DNA of 64,000 nucleotides from Myceligenerans indicum (GTDB lineage Bacteria > Actinomycetota > Actinomycetes > Actinomycetales > Cellulomonadaceae): contig NZ_JABBYC010000010.1 in NCBI RefSeq assembly GCF_016742955.1, forward strand, positions 51,873-115,872, written 5' to 3'. Both the position numbers and the translations under genes were made by a program. The notes beneath the pieces are model-generated. The model was not told the origin of the DNA. It ran no database searches and saw nothing but the letters and a program-made list of their open reading frames with translations. The first letter of the stretch is position 1. Each line of letters begins with the position of its first letter. Positions 1-9,270 of this stretch are shown here, one piece after another.

Positions 1-801
1 GCAGCCGTACTTCAGGTAGACGGACATCCGCGAGGTGCCAGGCCTGTCCGGCCGGTCGCGGCCGTCGGCGTAGCCGCTCAGCCCGTGATCCAGGAAGTCC
101 CGCCACCGGTCCCGGGCAGCGGCCTCGCCGGGCTCGGGGAGGTCCGCGACGACGTCCGGCCCGGCCGGCACCGGGGCCGGCCGGGCCCGCACCGTGGCGG
201 GGTCGATCCAGTCCAGGAACCCCGCGTCCGTGCGGGCCGGAGCACGCCAGCCGTGGTCGGCCCACGCCCGGCGGAAGGGCGTGAAGACGCGGTAGCGGCC
301 GCCGTCCCCCGACCGCACCCGCCCCGGCGCCACGGCGTAGGGGGAACCCGTGCGCACCAGGGTGGCCCCCCGGGCCGCGAGGGCCTGCTCCACCTCGCGG
401 TCCCGGGAGGATCCGTAGGGCCCGAAGTCCGCGGCGACGTGGACCTCGCCGGCCCCGGCCGCGTCGGCCACGAGCGGGACGGCCTGGGCCGGGTCGCCCT
501 CCACGACCAGGAGCCGCCCGCCCAGGCTCTCGTCCAGGGCACGCAGGCAGCCGAACAGGAACCACTTGCGCGCGTCGCCGGACGGCCGCAGGAGCCGCGG
601 GTCGAGGACGAACAGGGCAAGCGCGCGAGCTCCCTGGCCCGCCGCCAGGAACGTCGGCTGGTCGGCCACCCTCAGGTCGCGGCGGAACCAGATCACCACC
701 GGTGCCGCGCTCGTCGGACCGCCGGGCCCGGGGCTGCGGAGCGCGCGCACCGGAACCGGACGGATGCGGCCGCCCGGGCCGGGGACGGGGATCTCGGTCA
801 T
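1..801 (-). CDS. phr: Deoxyribodipyrimidine photolyase, N-terminal part (runs off the left edge)
   Basis: The minus strand reads open from the ATG at 801 to the window edge, 267 codons without a stop. After a disordered lead of about 33 residues comes VVIWFRRDLRVADQPTF, the first strand of the photolyase antenna (Rossmann) domain. It is followed by LALFVLDPRLL and by FGPYGSSRDREVEQALAARG, typical of the family. Near the truncation is RDRPDRPGTSRMSVYLKYG, which matches the start of the FAD-binding domain (D/GTSRLSPYLKFG). The enzyme uses blue light and FADH- to split cyclobutane pyrimidine dimers. The rest of the FAD domain, including the tryptophan electron-transfer chain, lies outside the window, so a cryptochrome-like paralogue cannot be excluded. 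The gene is divergent from the SDR gene at 1000, with about 200 bp between the starts. I saw no good ribosome site at the ATG. Confidence 0.9.
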   Translation of the reverse strand, partial: MTEIPVPGPGGRIRPVPVRALRSPGPGGPTSAAPVVIWFRRDLRVADQPTFLAAGQGARALALFVLDPRLLRPSGDARKWFLFGCLRALDESLGGRLLVVEGDPAQAVPLVADAAGAGEVHVAADFGPYGSSRDREVEQALAARGATLVRTGSPYAVAPGRVRSGDGGRYRVFTPFRRAWADHGWRAPARTDAGFLDWIDPATVRARPAPVPAGPDVVADLPEPGEAAARDRWRDFLDHGLSGYADGRDRPDRPGTSRMSVYLKYGC

Positions 802-936
802 GGCAATCACTCAACTCCCACCCGTGTCCGCCTCGGCGGCGAAGCCCCCTCCCGCCACCGTGCCGACGCCGGATCCGGCCTGCGGGGTCCGCCGGACTCA
901 CGGAAAGCCGTTTCGGGGGGCGACCACGCGGCATGA

Positions 937-959
937 TTGTCTAGCCTGTCTAGTAGGTT
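937..959 (+). promoter_or_regulatory. Candidate promoter of the SDR gene, degenerate damage-type element
   Basis: TGTCTAGC at 938-945, then 8 bases, then TAGGTT at 954-959 has the spacing of the PafBC-type promoters seen elsewhere in this window. The core, however, is TGTCTA rather than TGTCAG/TGTCGG. TGTCTAG is repeated directly at 938-944 and 947-953 (9-bp period), which could instead be a regulator site. The SDR start lies about 40 bp downstream. This is inference from pattern only. Confidence 0.3.
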
Positions 960-999
960 CCTGAGCTTACCGAATGGGACGGAAGGCGGTGCGGTCGCC

Positions 1000-2520
1000 A
1001 TGACCCTTGTCCTCGTGACCGGAGCGACCGGGTACATCGGCGGGCGGCTGGTACCCGAGCTCCTGGCCGCCGGGTACGACGTGCGGGTGCTGGCCCGGCA
1101 CGCAGAGAGGATCGCCTCACGCGACTGGTCCCGCGACGTGGAGGTGATCTGCGGGGACGCGACGTCGCGCGCGGACCTGCGCCGTGCGCTGGACGGCGTG
1201 GACGTCGCCTACTACCTGATCCACGCCCTGGGCGGCGGCCCGGGGTTCGAGGAGCGGGACCGCAGCACGGCGCGCGGGTTCGCCGTCGTCGCCCGGGAGC
1301 TGGAGGTGGGTCGCGTCGTCTACCTCGGCGGGCTGTACCCGCGCGGTGAACGCCTGTCCCCGCACCTGGAGTCGCGCCGGGAGGTGGAGGAGATCCTGCT
1401 CGACGGCGGCGCACCGACGGTGGTGCTGCGCGCCGCCGTCATCCTCGGTTCCGGGAGCGCGTCCTTCGAGATGATGCGCTACCTCACCGAGCGCCTGCCC
1501 GCGATGGTGGCACCCCGGTGGATCGAGAACCGCATCCAGCCCATCGCGGTGCGCGACGTGCTCCACTACCTCGTGGGCGCGGCGAGCGTCCCCGCCACGG
1601 TCAGCCGGGGCTTCGACATCGGCGGGCCGGACGTGCTCACCTACCGCGAGATGATGCAGGGCTACGCCGCCGCCGCGGGACTGCACCACCGCCTGATCCG
1701 CGCCGTCCCGGTACTGACACCCCGGCTGGCCAGCCTGTGGGTCGGCCTGGTCACGCCCGTACCCCCGGCGATCGCACGGCCGCTGGTGGGTTCCCTGGTG
1801 CACGAGGTGGTCGCCCAGGAGGACGACATCAAGCAGTACGTGCCCGACCCTCCCGGCGGGCTCACGGACTTCGCCACGGCGGTCTCGCTGGCCCTGAAAC
1901 GGATCCGGGAACTGGACGTGCGCACCAGCTGGGTCTCCGCGTCCACTCCCGGCGCCCCGTCCGACCCGTTGCCCGACGACCCGGACTGGGCCGGCGGCAG
2001 CCTGCTCGTCGACGACAGGTCGAGCACGGTGGACACCACCCGCGAGGCGCTCTGGGCCGTCGTCGAGGGAATCGGCGGGGCGAACGGCTGGTACTCCTGG
2101 CGGCTGGGCTGGGTGGCCAGGGGTGTCATGGACCGCCTCTTCGGCGGGCCCGGGCTGCGCCGCGGCCGGCGTCATCCGCACCACCTCGCCCCGGGCGACG
2201 CGCTCGACTGGTGGCGGGTGGAGAAGATCGTGCCGGGCCGCCTGCTGCGGCTGCGCGCCGAGCTGCGCCTGCCGGGCCTGGCCTGGCTGGAACTGTCCGT
2301 GGAGGGCGAGCCCGGGGAGCGTCCGACCTTCCGGCAGCGTGCGATCTTCTCCCCGCGCGGCCTTCCCGGGCAGCTCTACTGGTGGGCCATCAGCCCGTTC
2401 CACGCCGTGGTCTTCGGCGGGATGCAGCGCAACATCGCCCGCGCCGCCGAACAGGACGGACAGGCGGCCGGGGGCGACACCCGTGCTTCCGGCCGGGAAG
2501 GACCGGGAGCACCGCGCTGA
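1000..2520 (+). CDS. SDR-family NAD(P)-binding oxidoreductase with DUF2867 C-terminal domain
   Basis: The product is 506 residues. It opens directly with VLVTGATGYIGGRLVPELL, the glycine-rich dinucleotide-binding motif of atypical/extended SDRs (NmrA/YwnB-like). An Asp-rich region (VEVICGDATSRADLRRAL) and YYLIHALGGG follow. The last 170 or so residues (from about STVDTTREALWAVVEGIGG through LPGQLYWWAISPFH) resemble DUF2867, a lipid/START-like fold often fused to these SDRs. The ATG at 1000 was chosen because GGAAGG lies about 13 bases upstream and the Rossmann motif begins at residue 3. An earlier in-frame ATG would add 21 residues without similarity to the fold. It sits beside a photolyase, and such pairs occur in actinobacterial light or stress clusters. 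The substrate is unknown. Confidence 0.8.
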   Translation: MTLVLVTGATGYIGGRLVPELLAAGYDVRVLARHAERIASRDWSRDVEVICGDATSRADLRRALDGVDVAYYLIHALGGGPGFEERDRSTARGFAVVARELEVGRVVYLGGLYPRGERLSPHLESRREVEEILLDGGAPTVVLRAAVILGSGSASFEMMRYLTERLPAMVAPRWIENRIQPIAVRDVLHYLVGAASVPATVSRGFDIGGPDVLTYREMMQGYAAAAGLHHRLIRAVPVLTPRLASLWVGLVTPVPPAIARPLVGSLVHEVVAQEDDIKQYVPDPPGGLTDFATAVSLALKRIRELDVRTSWVSASTPGAPSDPLPDDPDWAGGSLLVDDRSSTVDTTREALWAVVEGIGGANGWYSWRLGWVARGVMDRLFGGPGLRRGRRHPHHLAPGDALDWWRVEKIVPGRLLRLRAELRLPGLAWLELSVEGEPGERPTFRQRAIFSPRGLPGQLYWWAISPFHAVVFGGMQRNIARAAEQDGQAAGGDTRASGREGPGAPR

Positions 2521-2544
2521 GCGGCCCGGGAGCGCCGTGGCCCG

Positions 2545-3525
2545 TCAGATGTCCAGGAGGTCCGGGCTGAGCCCGGCTTCGGTGTCCGGGAGCCCCAGCT
2601 CCATGGCGCGTTTGTCCGCGGTGGACAGCAGGCGGCGGATGCGGCCCGCCACGGCGTCCTTGGACAGCTGCGGGTCGGCCAGTCGGCCCAGCTCCTCCAA
2701 CGAGGCCTGCTTGTGCGCGAGGCGCAGCTCCCCGGCCTGCCTCAGGTGATCCGGCACCTCGTCACCGAGGATCTCGAAGGCCCGCTGCACCCGGGCACCG
2801 GCAGCGACCGCGGCCCGGGCAGAACGACGCAGGTTGGCGTCGTCGAAGTTGGCCAGGCGGTTCGCCGTGCCACGCACCTCGCGCCGCGCCCGCCGCTCCT
2901 CCCACACGGTCAGCGTCTCGGGAGCACCGATCCTGCGCAGCATCGTGGCGATGGCGTCACCGTCCCGGATCACCACCCGGTCGATCCCGCGAACCTCGCG
3001 CGACTTGGCAGGCACCCCCAGGCGGCGCGCCGCGCCGACCAGCGCGAGCGCCGCCTCCGGCCCCGGGCTGGTGACCTCCAGCGACATGGACCGGCCAGGC
3101 TCCGTCAGCGACCCGTGCGCCAGGAACGCCCCACGCCACACGGACTCGGCCTCCGCGACGCCCGAGGACACCACTTCCGGCGCGAGTCCTCGAACCGGCC
3201 GGCCCCGTCCGTCGAGCAGGCCCGTCTGCCGGGCCAGCGACTCGCCGTCGCGCACCACCCGGACCACGAACCGCGACGACTTGCGGATACCACCCGCCTG
3301 GACCACGATCAGCTCGCTGGTGTGCCCGTACAGCTCCTGGATCGCCTGGCGCAGCCTCGTGGCGGCGGACTCGTTGTCCAGCTCGGCCTCGATCACGACC
3401 CGGCCCGAGATGATGTGCAGCCCACCGGAGAACCGCAGCGTCGCGGACACCTCGGCCTTGCGGCACGATGTCTTCGCCACCCGCACCCGTGCGAGCTCCT
3501 CCTTGACCTGTCCCGTGAGCGCCAT
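2545..3525 (-). CDS. whiA: DNA-binding protein WhiA
   Basis: The product is 326 residues, the usual length. It begins [16 protein letters not shown], followed by the LAGLIDADG-like N-terminal fold without nuclease residues ([32 protein letters not shown]). A C-terminal helix-turn-helix follows ([26 protein letters not shown]). WhiA controls sporulation-septation genes in Streptomyces, and divisome, chromosome or lipid functions in non-sporulating Gram-positives. The start at 3525 has AGGA 8 bases upstream. An ATG three codons earlier lies directly on that AGGA and is less likely. It is the last gene of uvrC-rapZ-yvcK-whiA, a conserved order, 107 bp after yvcK. Its stop faces the SDR stop with 24 bp between. 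Confidence 0.95.
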   Translation of the reverse strand: MALTGQVKEELARVRVAKTSCRKAEVSATLRFSGGLHIISGRVVIEAELDNESAATRLRQAIQELYGHTSELIVVQAGGIRKSSRFVVRVVRDGESLARQTGLLDGRGRPVRGLAPEVVSSGVAEAESVWRGAFLAHGSLTEPGRSMSLEVTSPGPEAALALVGAARRLGVPAKSREVRGIDRVVIRDGDAIATMLRRIGAPETLTVWEERRARREVRGTANRLANFDDANLRRSARAAVAAGARVQRAFEILGDEVPDHLRQAGELRLAHKQASLEELGRLADPQLSKDAVAGRIRRLLSTADKRAMELGLPDTEAGLSPDLLDI

Positions 3526-3632
3526 GGCCGCCATCCTGCCACGGACCCGGGCTCTTGCCATCGGGAGAATCGCGGAGGGCCGCGTGAAATGTCCCGGCGT
3601 GTTGCGACGGCCACACTCTAGGCGTCCGTGAG

Positions 3633-4619
3633 CTAGACGTCTCCGAAAACGTCTTCGAACACGTCCCGATAGGCAGCCGCCAACCGCAGCGCGTCGTGGC
3701 GAGCCGTCCCGTCGCCGCGACGCACCTGACGCATCAGCAGCTTGGCGCCCATGCATCCGGCGGCAGCCTGCAGCTCGGACACGTCCTCGACCACCGACGG
3801 ATCGGCCACCACCGCGTCGATCCTCAGACCGGGCGCGTGCCTGTGCAGGGCCTCCAGGTGGTCGACCGCCGTCAGCCCCGCCGTCTCCCCCCGTTCCGCG
3901 GACAGGTTCAGGGTCACGCACCTGCGAGCCGAGGTGTCGTGCAGCGCCTGCGCCAGGTCCGGCACCAGGAGATGGACCAGCACCGATGAGTACCAGGACC
4001 CCGGCCCCAGCACCACCCAGTCGGCCTCCATCACCGCCTCGACCGCTTCCTTGCTCGCCGGCGGGTCAGGCGGCAGCAGCCGGAGCTGCTCGATGCGTCC
4101 GTCGGTCACCGCGACACGGCTCTGGCCCACCACGGTCTCCACCTCCGGACGCCCCGGCCCGGTCTCGTGCGACGCCCGGCGCACGTCGGCCTCCACGACC
4201 AGAGGCACCGACGCCATCGGCAGCACCCGCCCGCGCGCGCCCAGGAGCTTGCCCACCCAGTCCAGGCCGGCAACGGGGTCACCCAGCAGCTCCCACAGGG
4301 CCACGATGAGCAGGTTGCCCACGGCATGGTTGTCGAGGTCTCCCTCGGACCGGAACCGGTGCTGCAGCATCGCGCTCCACGTCCGCCCCCACTCGGAGTC
4401 GTCGCACAGCGCGGCGAGCGCCATGCGAAGGTCTCCCGGTGGGAGCACGGCCAGCTCGTCACGCAGCCGGCCGGACGATCCGCCGTCGTCGGCCACCGTG
4501 ACGACCGCGGTCAGCCGGTCGGACATGAGACGCAGGGCGGACAGCGAGGCCGACAGCCCGTGCCCTCCGCCGAGCGCCACGACCGCCGGGTTCTTGCTCC
4601 ACTCTGGCCTCATCGGCAC
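3633..4619 (-). CDS. yvcK: YvcK family UDP-sugar-binding protein (gluconeogenesis factor)
   Basis: The product is 328 residues. [19 protein letters not shown] is the N-terminal nucleotide-sugar-binding glycine loop. [18 protein letters not shown] is the DDGGS(S/T)GRLR signature of the CofD/YvcK superfamily. [13 protein letters not shown] and NHAVGNLLI are also conserved. YvcK binds UDP-GlcNAc and links carbon metabolism to cell-envelope synthesis and cell shape. The mycobacterial relative CuvA localises at growth sites. The enzyme-like fold has no known catalytic role. It follows rapZ by 12 bp and precedes whiA, a conserved trio. An internal ATG at codon 3 (MRPEWSK) is an alternative start. 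Confidence 0.95.
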   Translation of the reverse strand: MPMRPEWSKNPAVVALGGGHGLSASLSALRLMSDRLTAVVTVADDGGSSGRLRDELAVLPPGDLRMALAALCDDSEWGRTWSAMLQHRFRSEGDLDNHAVGNLLIVALWELLGDPVAGLDWVGKLLGARGRVLPMASVPLVVEADVRRASHETGPGRPEVETVVGQSRVAVTDGRIEQLRLLPPDPPASKEAVEAVMEADWVVLGPGSWYSSVLVHLLVPDLAQALHDTSARRCVTLNLSAERGETAGLTAVDHLEALHRHAPGLRIDAVVADPSVVEDVSELQAAAGCMGAKLLMRQVRRGDGTARHDALRLAAAYRDVFEDVFGDV

Positions 4620-4631
4620 CTTCCTGCGCTC

Positions 4632-5567
4632 CTACTCACGTCCGAGATCGCGTGCCGTGACCCGTACGCGATGCCCGGCCGCGTGCAGGCGTTCCGCGAT
4701 GGCATCAGCCATCGCGACCGAGCGGTGCTTGCCGCCCGTGCAGCCCACGGCGATCGTGGCGTAGCGCTTCTCCTCGTGGAGGTAGCCCGCGAGCACCGGT
4801 TCGAGTGCCGACGCGTACCGGTCCACGAACTCGAGCGCCCCGGGCCGGGCGAGCACGTACTCCCGCACCGGAGCATCGTGGCCGGTCAGGTGTCGCAGCT
4901 CGGTGATCCAGTAGGGGTTGGCCAGGAACCGTACGTCCACGACGTGGTCCGCGTCCAGGGGGATCCCGTACTTGAAGCCGAACGAGAGCAAAGTGATGCG
5001 AAGCGTCTCCTGGGAGGGGTCCGCGATGGCCCGCCGGATCTCGCGCGACAGGTCGTGCACCGACAGGTCGGAGGTGTCGATGGAGATGTCGGCGCGCTCC
5101 TTGATCGTGGCCAGGAGGGAGCGCTCGGCGCTGATGCCGTCGAGGATCCGGCCGTCGCCCTGCAGCGGGTGCGGGCGGCGCACCTGCTCGAAGCGCCGCA
5201 CCAGCGCCTCGTCCGACGCGTCGAGGAACAGGATGCGGTAGGCGACGTCGCGCTCGCTCATGTGCGCGAGGACCTTGTCCAGCTCGCTGAAGAACTCGCG
5301 GCCGCGCACGTCGACGACGGCCGCGACGCAGTCGATCGTCGACCCCTTGCTCATCAGGTCCACCAGGGGAACGAGCATCATCGGCGGAAGGTTGTCCACC
5401 ACGTACCAGTCCAGGTCCTCCAGCACGGCCGCGGCACGTGACCGGCCGGCGCCGGACATGCCCGTGATGATCAGGACCTCGGGCTGGGGATCGTCGGGAA
5501 CGGAGGACGCTGCCGCGTCGATCGCCGCGATGCCCGACGGCGCGGTCGTCGGGGACGGTTCGTTCAT
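4632..5567 (-). CDS. rapZ: RapZ family P-loop nucleotide-binding protein
   Basis: The product is 311 residues with about 28 disordered N-terminal residues. The P-loop GMSGAGRSRAAAVLED follows, then DWYVVDNLPPMM, a hallmark of the family. The C-terminal domain ends with AVGCTGGKHRSVAMADAI, the conserved region implicated in RNA or ligand binding. In E. coli, RapZ delivers GlmZ sRNA to RNase E and senses GlcN6P. The actinobacterial sRNA partner is not established, so only the family is asserted. It is 27 bp after uvrC and 12 bp before yvcK, in one transcription unit. The Walker A is GxSGAGRS, where the usual last residue pair is KS. This is common in the family. Confidence 0.95.
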   Translation of the reverse strand: MNEPSPTTAPSGIAAIDAAASSVPDDPQPEVLIITGMSGAGRSRAAAVLEDLDWYVVDNLPPMMLVPLVDLMSKGSTIDCVAAVVDVRGREFFSELDKVLAHMSERDVAYRILFLDASDEALVRRFEQVRRPHPLQGDGRILDGISAERSLLATIKERADISIDTSDLSVHDLSREIRRAIADPSQETLRITLLSFGFKYGIPLDADHVVDVRFLANPYWITELRHLTGHDAPVREYVLARPGALEFVDRYASALEPVLAGYLHEEKRYATIAVGCTGGKHRSVAMADAIAERLHAAGHRVRVTARDLGRE

Positions 5568-5594
5568 GCCTCCAGCATGCCAGTCCCGGGGCCG

Positions 5595-7583
5595 CTACCG
5601 CCGTTCCGCCTCGCCGGAGGCCACCGCGTCCTCCCGTTCGCCCGACGGGGCGAGGGCGCGGACGACGGCGGTCGCCGTGGCCTCTCCCATGCCCCGGACG
5701 GTCGCGATCTCCTCGACGCTCGCGGCGCGCAGCTTCTTGACCGAGCCGAAGTGGGACAGGAGAGCCTTCTTGCGGGCGGGGCCGAGCCCCGGGACGTCGT
5801 CGAGGACGGAGGCGACCATGCCCTTGCTGCGGCGCTTGCGGTGGGCCTGGATCGCGAACCGGTGCGCCTCGTCCCGAACGCGTTGCAGCAGGTAGAGGCC
5901 TTCGGAGGAGCGCCGCAGGATGACCGGGTAGTCGTCGCCGGGCACCCAGATCTCCTCGAGGCGCTTGGCGAGCCCGCACAGGGCGACGTCCGTGACACCC
6001 AGCTCGGCGAGGGCACGTGCCGCGGCGGCGACCTGGGGTGGACCGCCGTCGACCACGACGAGGCTCGGCGGGTACGCGAACCGCTTGGTGTCCTCGGGCG
6101 GGGCGTCGTCGGGATCGATCTCGCCGGACGCGAGCTCGACGTCGCCGGACCTGAGCCGGTCGGCGAGGTAGCGCTTGAAGCGCCGGGTGATGACCTCGTG
6201 CATGGCGGCGGTGTCGTCGCGGGCGCCGTCGCCGTCGGGGCCGCGCACGCTGAACGTGCGGTACTCGCTCTTGCGCGGCAGGCCGTCCTCGAACACGACC
6301 ATGGACGCCGACTGGTAGGTGCCGCCCGTGTGGGAGACGTCGTAGCACTCGATGCGCAGCGGGGCGCTGTCCAGGTCGAGCGCCTCCTGGATCTCCTGGA
6401 GCGCCTGGCTGCGCGTGGTGAGGTCGCCGGCACGCCGGGTCTTGTGCAGCACGAGGGAGTGCTCGGCGTTGCGCAGCACGGTGGCGGCGAGCTCCTTCTT
6501 GTCGCCGCGCTGCGGTACCCGCAGGTCGACGCGGGAGCCGCGCAGGCCGGTGAGCCATGCCGTGACCTGGCCCGGATCCGGCGGCATGACCGGGACCAGA
6601 ACCTCCCGCGGGACGGCGTCGCGCACGGCCTCCCGGTCACCGTCCTCGGCCGCGCCGTAGACCTGCTGCAGCAGGTGCTCCACGAGCTCCGCGTCCGTGA
6701 CGTCCTCGACCTTCTCCACGACCCAGCCGCGCTGCCCGCGGATACGCCCGCCGCGCACGTGGAACACCTGCACGGCCGCCTCGAGCTCGTCCCCCGCCAG
6801 GGCGAACACGTCCGCGTCGGTGCCGTCGCCGAGCACCACCGCGTTCTTCTCCGTGGCGCGGCGCAGCGCCTCGATGTCGTCACGCAGCTTCGCGGCGCGT
6901 TCGTACTCCATGGCCTGCGCGGCCTCGGTCATCTCGCTCGTCAGGCGCTTCTCGAAGCGCCTGGTCTCGCCGGCCATGAAGTCGCAGAAGTCCAGGGCCA
7001 GGTCCCGGTGGTCCTCGGGGCTGATCCGGCCCACGCACGGCGCCGAGCACTTGTCGATGTACCCCAGCAGGCAGGGCCGCCCCGAGCGTGCGGCACGCTG
7101 GTAGACGCCCGCCGAGCAGGTACGGATGGGAAACACCCGGAGCACCTGGTCCAGGGTCTCCCGGATCGCCCAGGCGTGGCCGTACGGTCCGAAGTACCGG
7201 GTGCCCTTGCGCTTGGCACCACGCATCACCTGTGCCCGCGGGATCTCCTCGCCCAGCGTCACGGCCAGGTACGGGTACGACTTGTCGTCCCGGTACTTCA
7301 CGTTGAACCGCGGGTCGTACTGCTGGATCCACGTGTACTCCAGCGCGAGGGCCTCCACCTCCGTACCCACGACCGTCCATTCCACCGACGCGGCCGTGGT
7401 CACCATGGTCCGGGTGCGGTGATGGAGGTTCGCGAGGTCCTGGAAGTAGTTGGACAGGCGCTGACGCAGGTTCTTCGCCTTGCCCACGTAGATCACGCGC
7501 CCGTGCTCGTCACGGAAGCGGTACACGCCCGGAGAGGTGGGGATCTCGCCGGGCCGGGGACGGTAGGTGGCCGGATCTGCCAT
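5595..7583 (-). CDS. uvrC: UvrABC system protein C (excinuclease subunit C)
   Basis: The product is 662 residues. Domains in order are a GIY-YIG nuclease ([20 protein letters not shown] near residue 20), a UVR motif ([20 protein letters not shown]), an RNase H-like endonuclease domain ([20 protein letters not shown], and [18 protein letters not shown] with its Asp), and C-terminal helix-hairpin-helix repeats ([16 protein letters not shown]). It makes the dual incisions of nucleotide excision repair after UvrA and UvrB load. The ATG at 7583 is preferred to an in-frame ATG 30 bases upstream. It matches the family N-terminus, and it lies 7 bases after the -10 hexamer of a damage promoter, so the message is probably leaderless. 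It is first in the uvrC-rapZ-yvcK-whiA unit. Confidence 0.97.
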   Translation of the reverse strand: MADPATYRPRPGEIPTSPGVYRFRDEHGRVIYVGKAKNLRQRLSNYFQDLANLHHRTRTMVTTAASVEWTVVGTEVEALALEYTWIQQYDPRFNVKYRDDKSYPYLAVTLGEEIPRAQVMRGAKRKGTRYFGPYGHAWAIRETLDQVLRVFPIRTCSAGVYQRAARSGRPCLLGYIDKCSAPCVGRISPEDHRDLALDFCDFMAGETRRFEKRLTSEMTEAAQAMEYERAAKLRDDIEALRRATEKNAVVLGDGTDADVFALAGDELEAAVQVFHVRGGRIRGQRGWVVEKVEDVTDAELVEHLLQQVYGAAEDGDREAVRDAVPREVLVPVMPPDPGQVTAWLTGLRGSRVDLRVPQRGDKKELAATVLRNAEHSLVLHKTRRAGDLTTRSQALQEIQEALDLDSAPLRIECYDVSHTGGTYQSASMVVFEDGLPRKSEYRTFSVRGPDGDGARDDTAAMHEVITRRFKRYLADRLRSGDVELASGEIDPDDAPPEDTKRFAYPPSLVVVDGGPPQVAAAARALAELGVTDVALCGLAKRLEEIWVPGDDYPVILRRSSEGLYLLQRVRDEAHRFAIQAHRKRRSKGMVASVLDDVPGLGPARKKALLSHFGSVKKLRAASVEEIATVRGMGEATATAVVRALAPSGEREDAVASGEAERR

Positions 7584-7590
7584 GCCCGCA

Positions 7591-7613
7591 ACCTTAGGCC
7601 AGGTAGCTGACAT
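7591..7613 (-). promoter_or_regulatory. PafBC-type DNA-damage promoter of uvrC
   Basis: On the minus strand the sequence is TGTCAGCT (7612-7605), 8 bases, TAAGGT (7596-7591), 7 bases, ATG. This fits the published actinobacterial RecA-independent damage promoter tTGTCRGtg-N8-TAnnnT. The short distance to the ATG implies a leaderless mRNA. Confidence 0.75.
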
Positions 7614-7655
7614 CGGCTCCTGACCGGCGACGACGCACCGAGCCGGACGGACCTG

Positions 7656-8264
7656 TCAGCGGACGCGGTCGTAGGTCAGGCTGAGCTCTCCGGCCTCGCC
7701 CGCCTCCTGGCGGGCCAGGGACCACGTCGACGCGTCGAGCCCGTCGTCGAACAGCCGCGCCCCGCCGCCGACCACCTCGGGCACCAGCAGGATCTCCAGG
7801 CGGTCGATCTCGTCCGCGGCCAGGAGCGCCTTGATCACGCTGACGCTGCTGTTGACCAGGATGTCGCCGTCGCCGTTCTCCCGCAGCTGCGCGACGACGT
7901 CGGCGGCCGGGGCGTTCACGACCCGCGTGTTCTCCCACGGCGCTTCGCGCAACGTGGTCGACAGCACCACCTTCTCCGTCTCGACGAGCCACCGCGCGTA
8001 GGCGACGTCGCGAGGATCGGCACCCTCGGCGTCGATCACGGACGGCCAGAAGCCGAGGAAGCCCTCAGCGTTGGACCGGCCCAGCACGGCCGTCGTCGAC
8101 GACGCCACGAACCGGGCCAGGTGGTCGCGCGCCACGTCGGTCGTCGCGTACGGGACGACCGCCGCCAGGTCGGCAGGCCCGCCCGGACCGTGGTAGCAGC
8201 CGTCGAGAGTCAGGCAGATGTTGGCGACGACCCGGCGGGCGGGCGTGGTGGACGATGCGTTCAT
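7656..8264 (-). CDS. Dihydrofolate reductase / RibD C-terminal domain family protein
   Basis: The product is 202 residues. RRVVANICLTLDGCYHGPGG matches the first strand of the RibD_C/DHFR-like fold (V..SVSLDGxxAGP). STTAVLGRSNAEGFLGFWP matches the G(R/K)xTYE-type region. VNAPAADVVAQLRENGDGDILVNSSVSVIKALLAADEIDRLEI covers the NADPH-side glycine segment and the conserved LVDEL-like helix. The end, LLVPEVVGGGARLFDDG, is typical (P(V)LLGxGxRLF). Such proteins are NADPH-dependent reductases of unknown substrate, common as singletons in actinobacteria. A true folate or riboflavin role is not supported. A strong AGGAGG lies 6 bases before the ATG. It is separated from uvrC by the uvrC promoter. Confidence 0.85.
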   Translation of the reverse strand: MNASSTTPARRVVANICLTLDGCYHGPGGPADLAAVVPYATTDVARDHLARFVASSTTAVLGRSNAEGFLGFWPSVIDAEGADPRDVAYARWLVETEKVVLSTTLREAPWENTRVVNAPAADVVAQLRENGDGDILVNSSVSVIKALLAADEIDRLEILLVPEVVGGGARLFDDGLDASTWSLARQEAGEAGELSLTYDRVR

Positions 8265-8476
8265 GAGAGCCTCCTGAGATCAGGCCGCGGCACCCGGTGC
8301 GCCGCGCTCACCCCTGGGACGGAGCGTGGTGCGACTTCTCGACATCCGCACGGACATCGGTTCTCACCGGACCGAACGTCTGCCCGCCAACCGGGACGGA
8401 CCGCTTGGACCCGCTGCCGCGGGGGAGCTTCCGTGGCGCGGCAGAGCCGACGGGACGGTCCTGCCCGCGCAGCGCC

Positions 8477-8968
8477 TCAGGCGTGGTGGGCCGCCGCGAG
8501 AGGCGCCGGCTCGACGAGCACGGGGAAGTTCACCGAGCGCGCGATGAAGCACATCGCGTGGGCCTTGTGGTGCAGGGCGGCGATCTGTTCGTCGGTGGCG
8601 AGCTCACCGCCGTCGACCACGATGCGGGGGTGGAGCGTGATGTCGGTGAACTGGCCCTCCCCGCGCGACTCGACGCGCATCGTCCCGGTCGCGGAGTCCG
8701 TGTACTCACGCACCACGAGCCCGCTGGACGCGGCCAGGTGCAGGAACCACAGCATGTGGCACTGGCTCAGGCTCGCCACGAACAGTTCCTCCGGGCTGTA
8801 CCGCCCCGGGTCGCCGCGGAACGCGGGGTCCGCCGTGCCGGGCAGCGCCGGCTTGTGCGGCAGCACCACGTCATGGTCGCGCGAGTAGGCGGTGTACGAC
8901 GACGTCCCCGTCTCCCCCGCGCCGGTCCAGGTCACCTCGACGGCATAGTCATGCGTGGCTCCACTCAT
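8477..8968 (-). CDS. OsmC family protein
   Basis: The product is 163 residues from the ATG at 8968. The core reads YSPEELFVASLSQCHMLWFLHLAA, with the conserved peroxidatic-type Cys in SxCHM. Further on are LHPRIVV and the second half HHKAHAMCFIARSVNFPV, with the second Cys preceded by the AH pattern. Two conserved Cys and one Glu (EELF) make up the thiol peroxidase site of OsmC/Ohr proteins, which reduce organic hydroperoxides. This subgroup (HKAHxxCFIxxSVxFPV) is OsmC-like rather than Ohr. The start is supported by homologues beginning MxxxTHDYxVxVxWTG. It is divergent from the SUKH locus, with about 107 bp between the starts. Confidence 0.9.
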   Translation of the reverse strand: MSGATHDYAVEVTWTGAGETGTSSYTAYSRDHDVVLPHKPALPGTADPAFRGDPGRYSPEELFVASLSQCHMLWFLHLAASSGLVVREYTDSATGTMRVESRGEGQFTDITLHPRIVVDGGELATDEQIAALHHKAHAMCFIARSVNFPVLVEPAPLAAAHHA

Positions 8969-9045
8969 GGCGCTCACGATATCCGGAGGGTGTGACGCAG
9001 GCCATGGCTGCGACGTACCGTGCTCGTGTCGCGCCAAGCGCCCTC

Positions 9046-9068
9046 GTGTCGGTGTCGCCGACTACTTT
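9046..9068 (+). promoter_or_regulatory. PafBC-type damage promoter in front of the SUKH locus
   Basis: TGTCGGTG at 9047-9054 is the exact consensus core. It is followed by 8 bases and TACTTT at 9063-9068, then 7 bases and a GTG at 9076. Element, spacing and distance to the start codon equal those of uvrC and polA in this window. The reading is inference from motif identity. No expression data are used. Confidence 0.65.
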
Positions 9069-9075
9069 CGCCCGG

Positions 9076-9270
9076 GTGACATTCTCACTCCTCGACTTCC
9101 ACGTCTGGCACCGAAACGATGGCATCGTCGTGCGAAAGCCGGTGTCGTGCCGGAACCGTACCGGCGTCGCGCCGTTCCACCGCCTTGCGACCATCCGCGC
9201 GCCGAGAACGATCCGGGTGATCTCGCCGGCCTGCTCAGGGCACGCGGCGAAGCCACCCGCCCCGGCATGA
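9076..9270 (+). CDS. Possible leaderless small ORF coupled to the SUKH gene (or its frameshifted 5' end)
   Basis: The GTG at 9076 lies 7 bases after a damage-type -10 hexamer and opens 64 codons beginning VTFSLLDFHVWHRNDG. Third positions are mostly G or C (about 80%), clearly higher than in the overlapping frame over the first 100 bases. The product would be basic and Arg-rich, with no domain I recognise. Its TGA (9268-9270) overlaps the ATG of the SUKH gene (9267) as ATGA, the arrangement of coupled genes here. The alternative is that the SUKH gene itself starts at 9076 and a frameshift separates the two parts. The SUKH frame upstream of 9267 (LAGLLRARGEATRPG) also looks protein-like. Confidence 0.4.
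   Translation: MTFSLLDFHVWHRNDGIVVRKPVSCRNRTGVAPFHRLATIRAPRTIRVISPACSGHAAKPPAPA

Noticed and set aside
78..936. Open frames of 180 and 283 codons on both strands near the left edge
   Set aside because: They are shadows of the truncated photolyase, whose own frame runs off the edge and shows clear family motifs.
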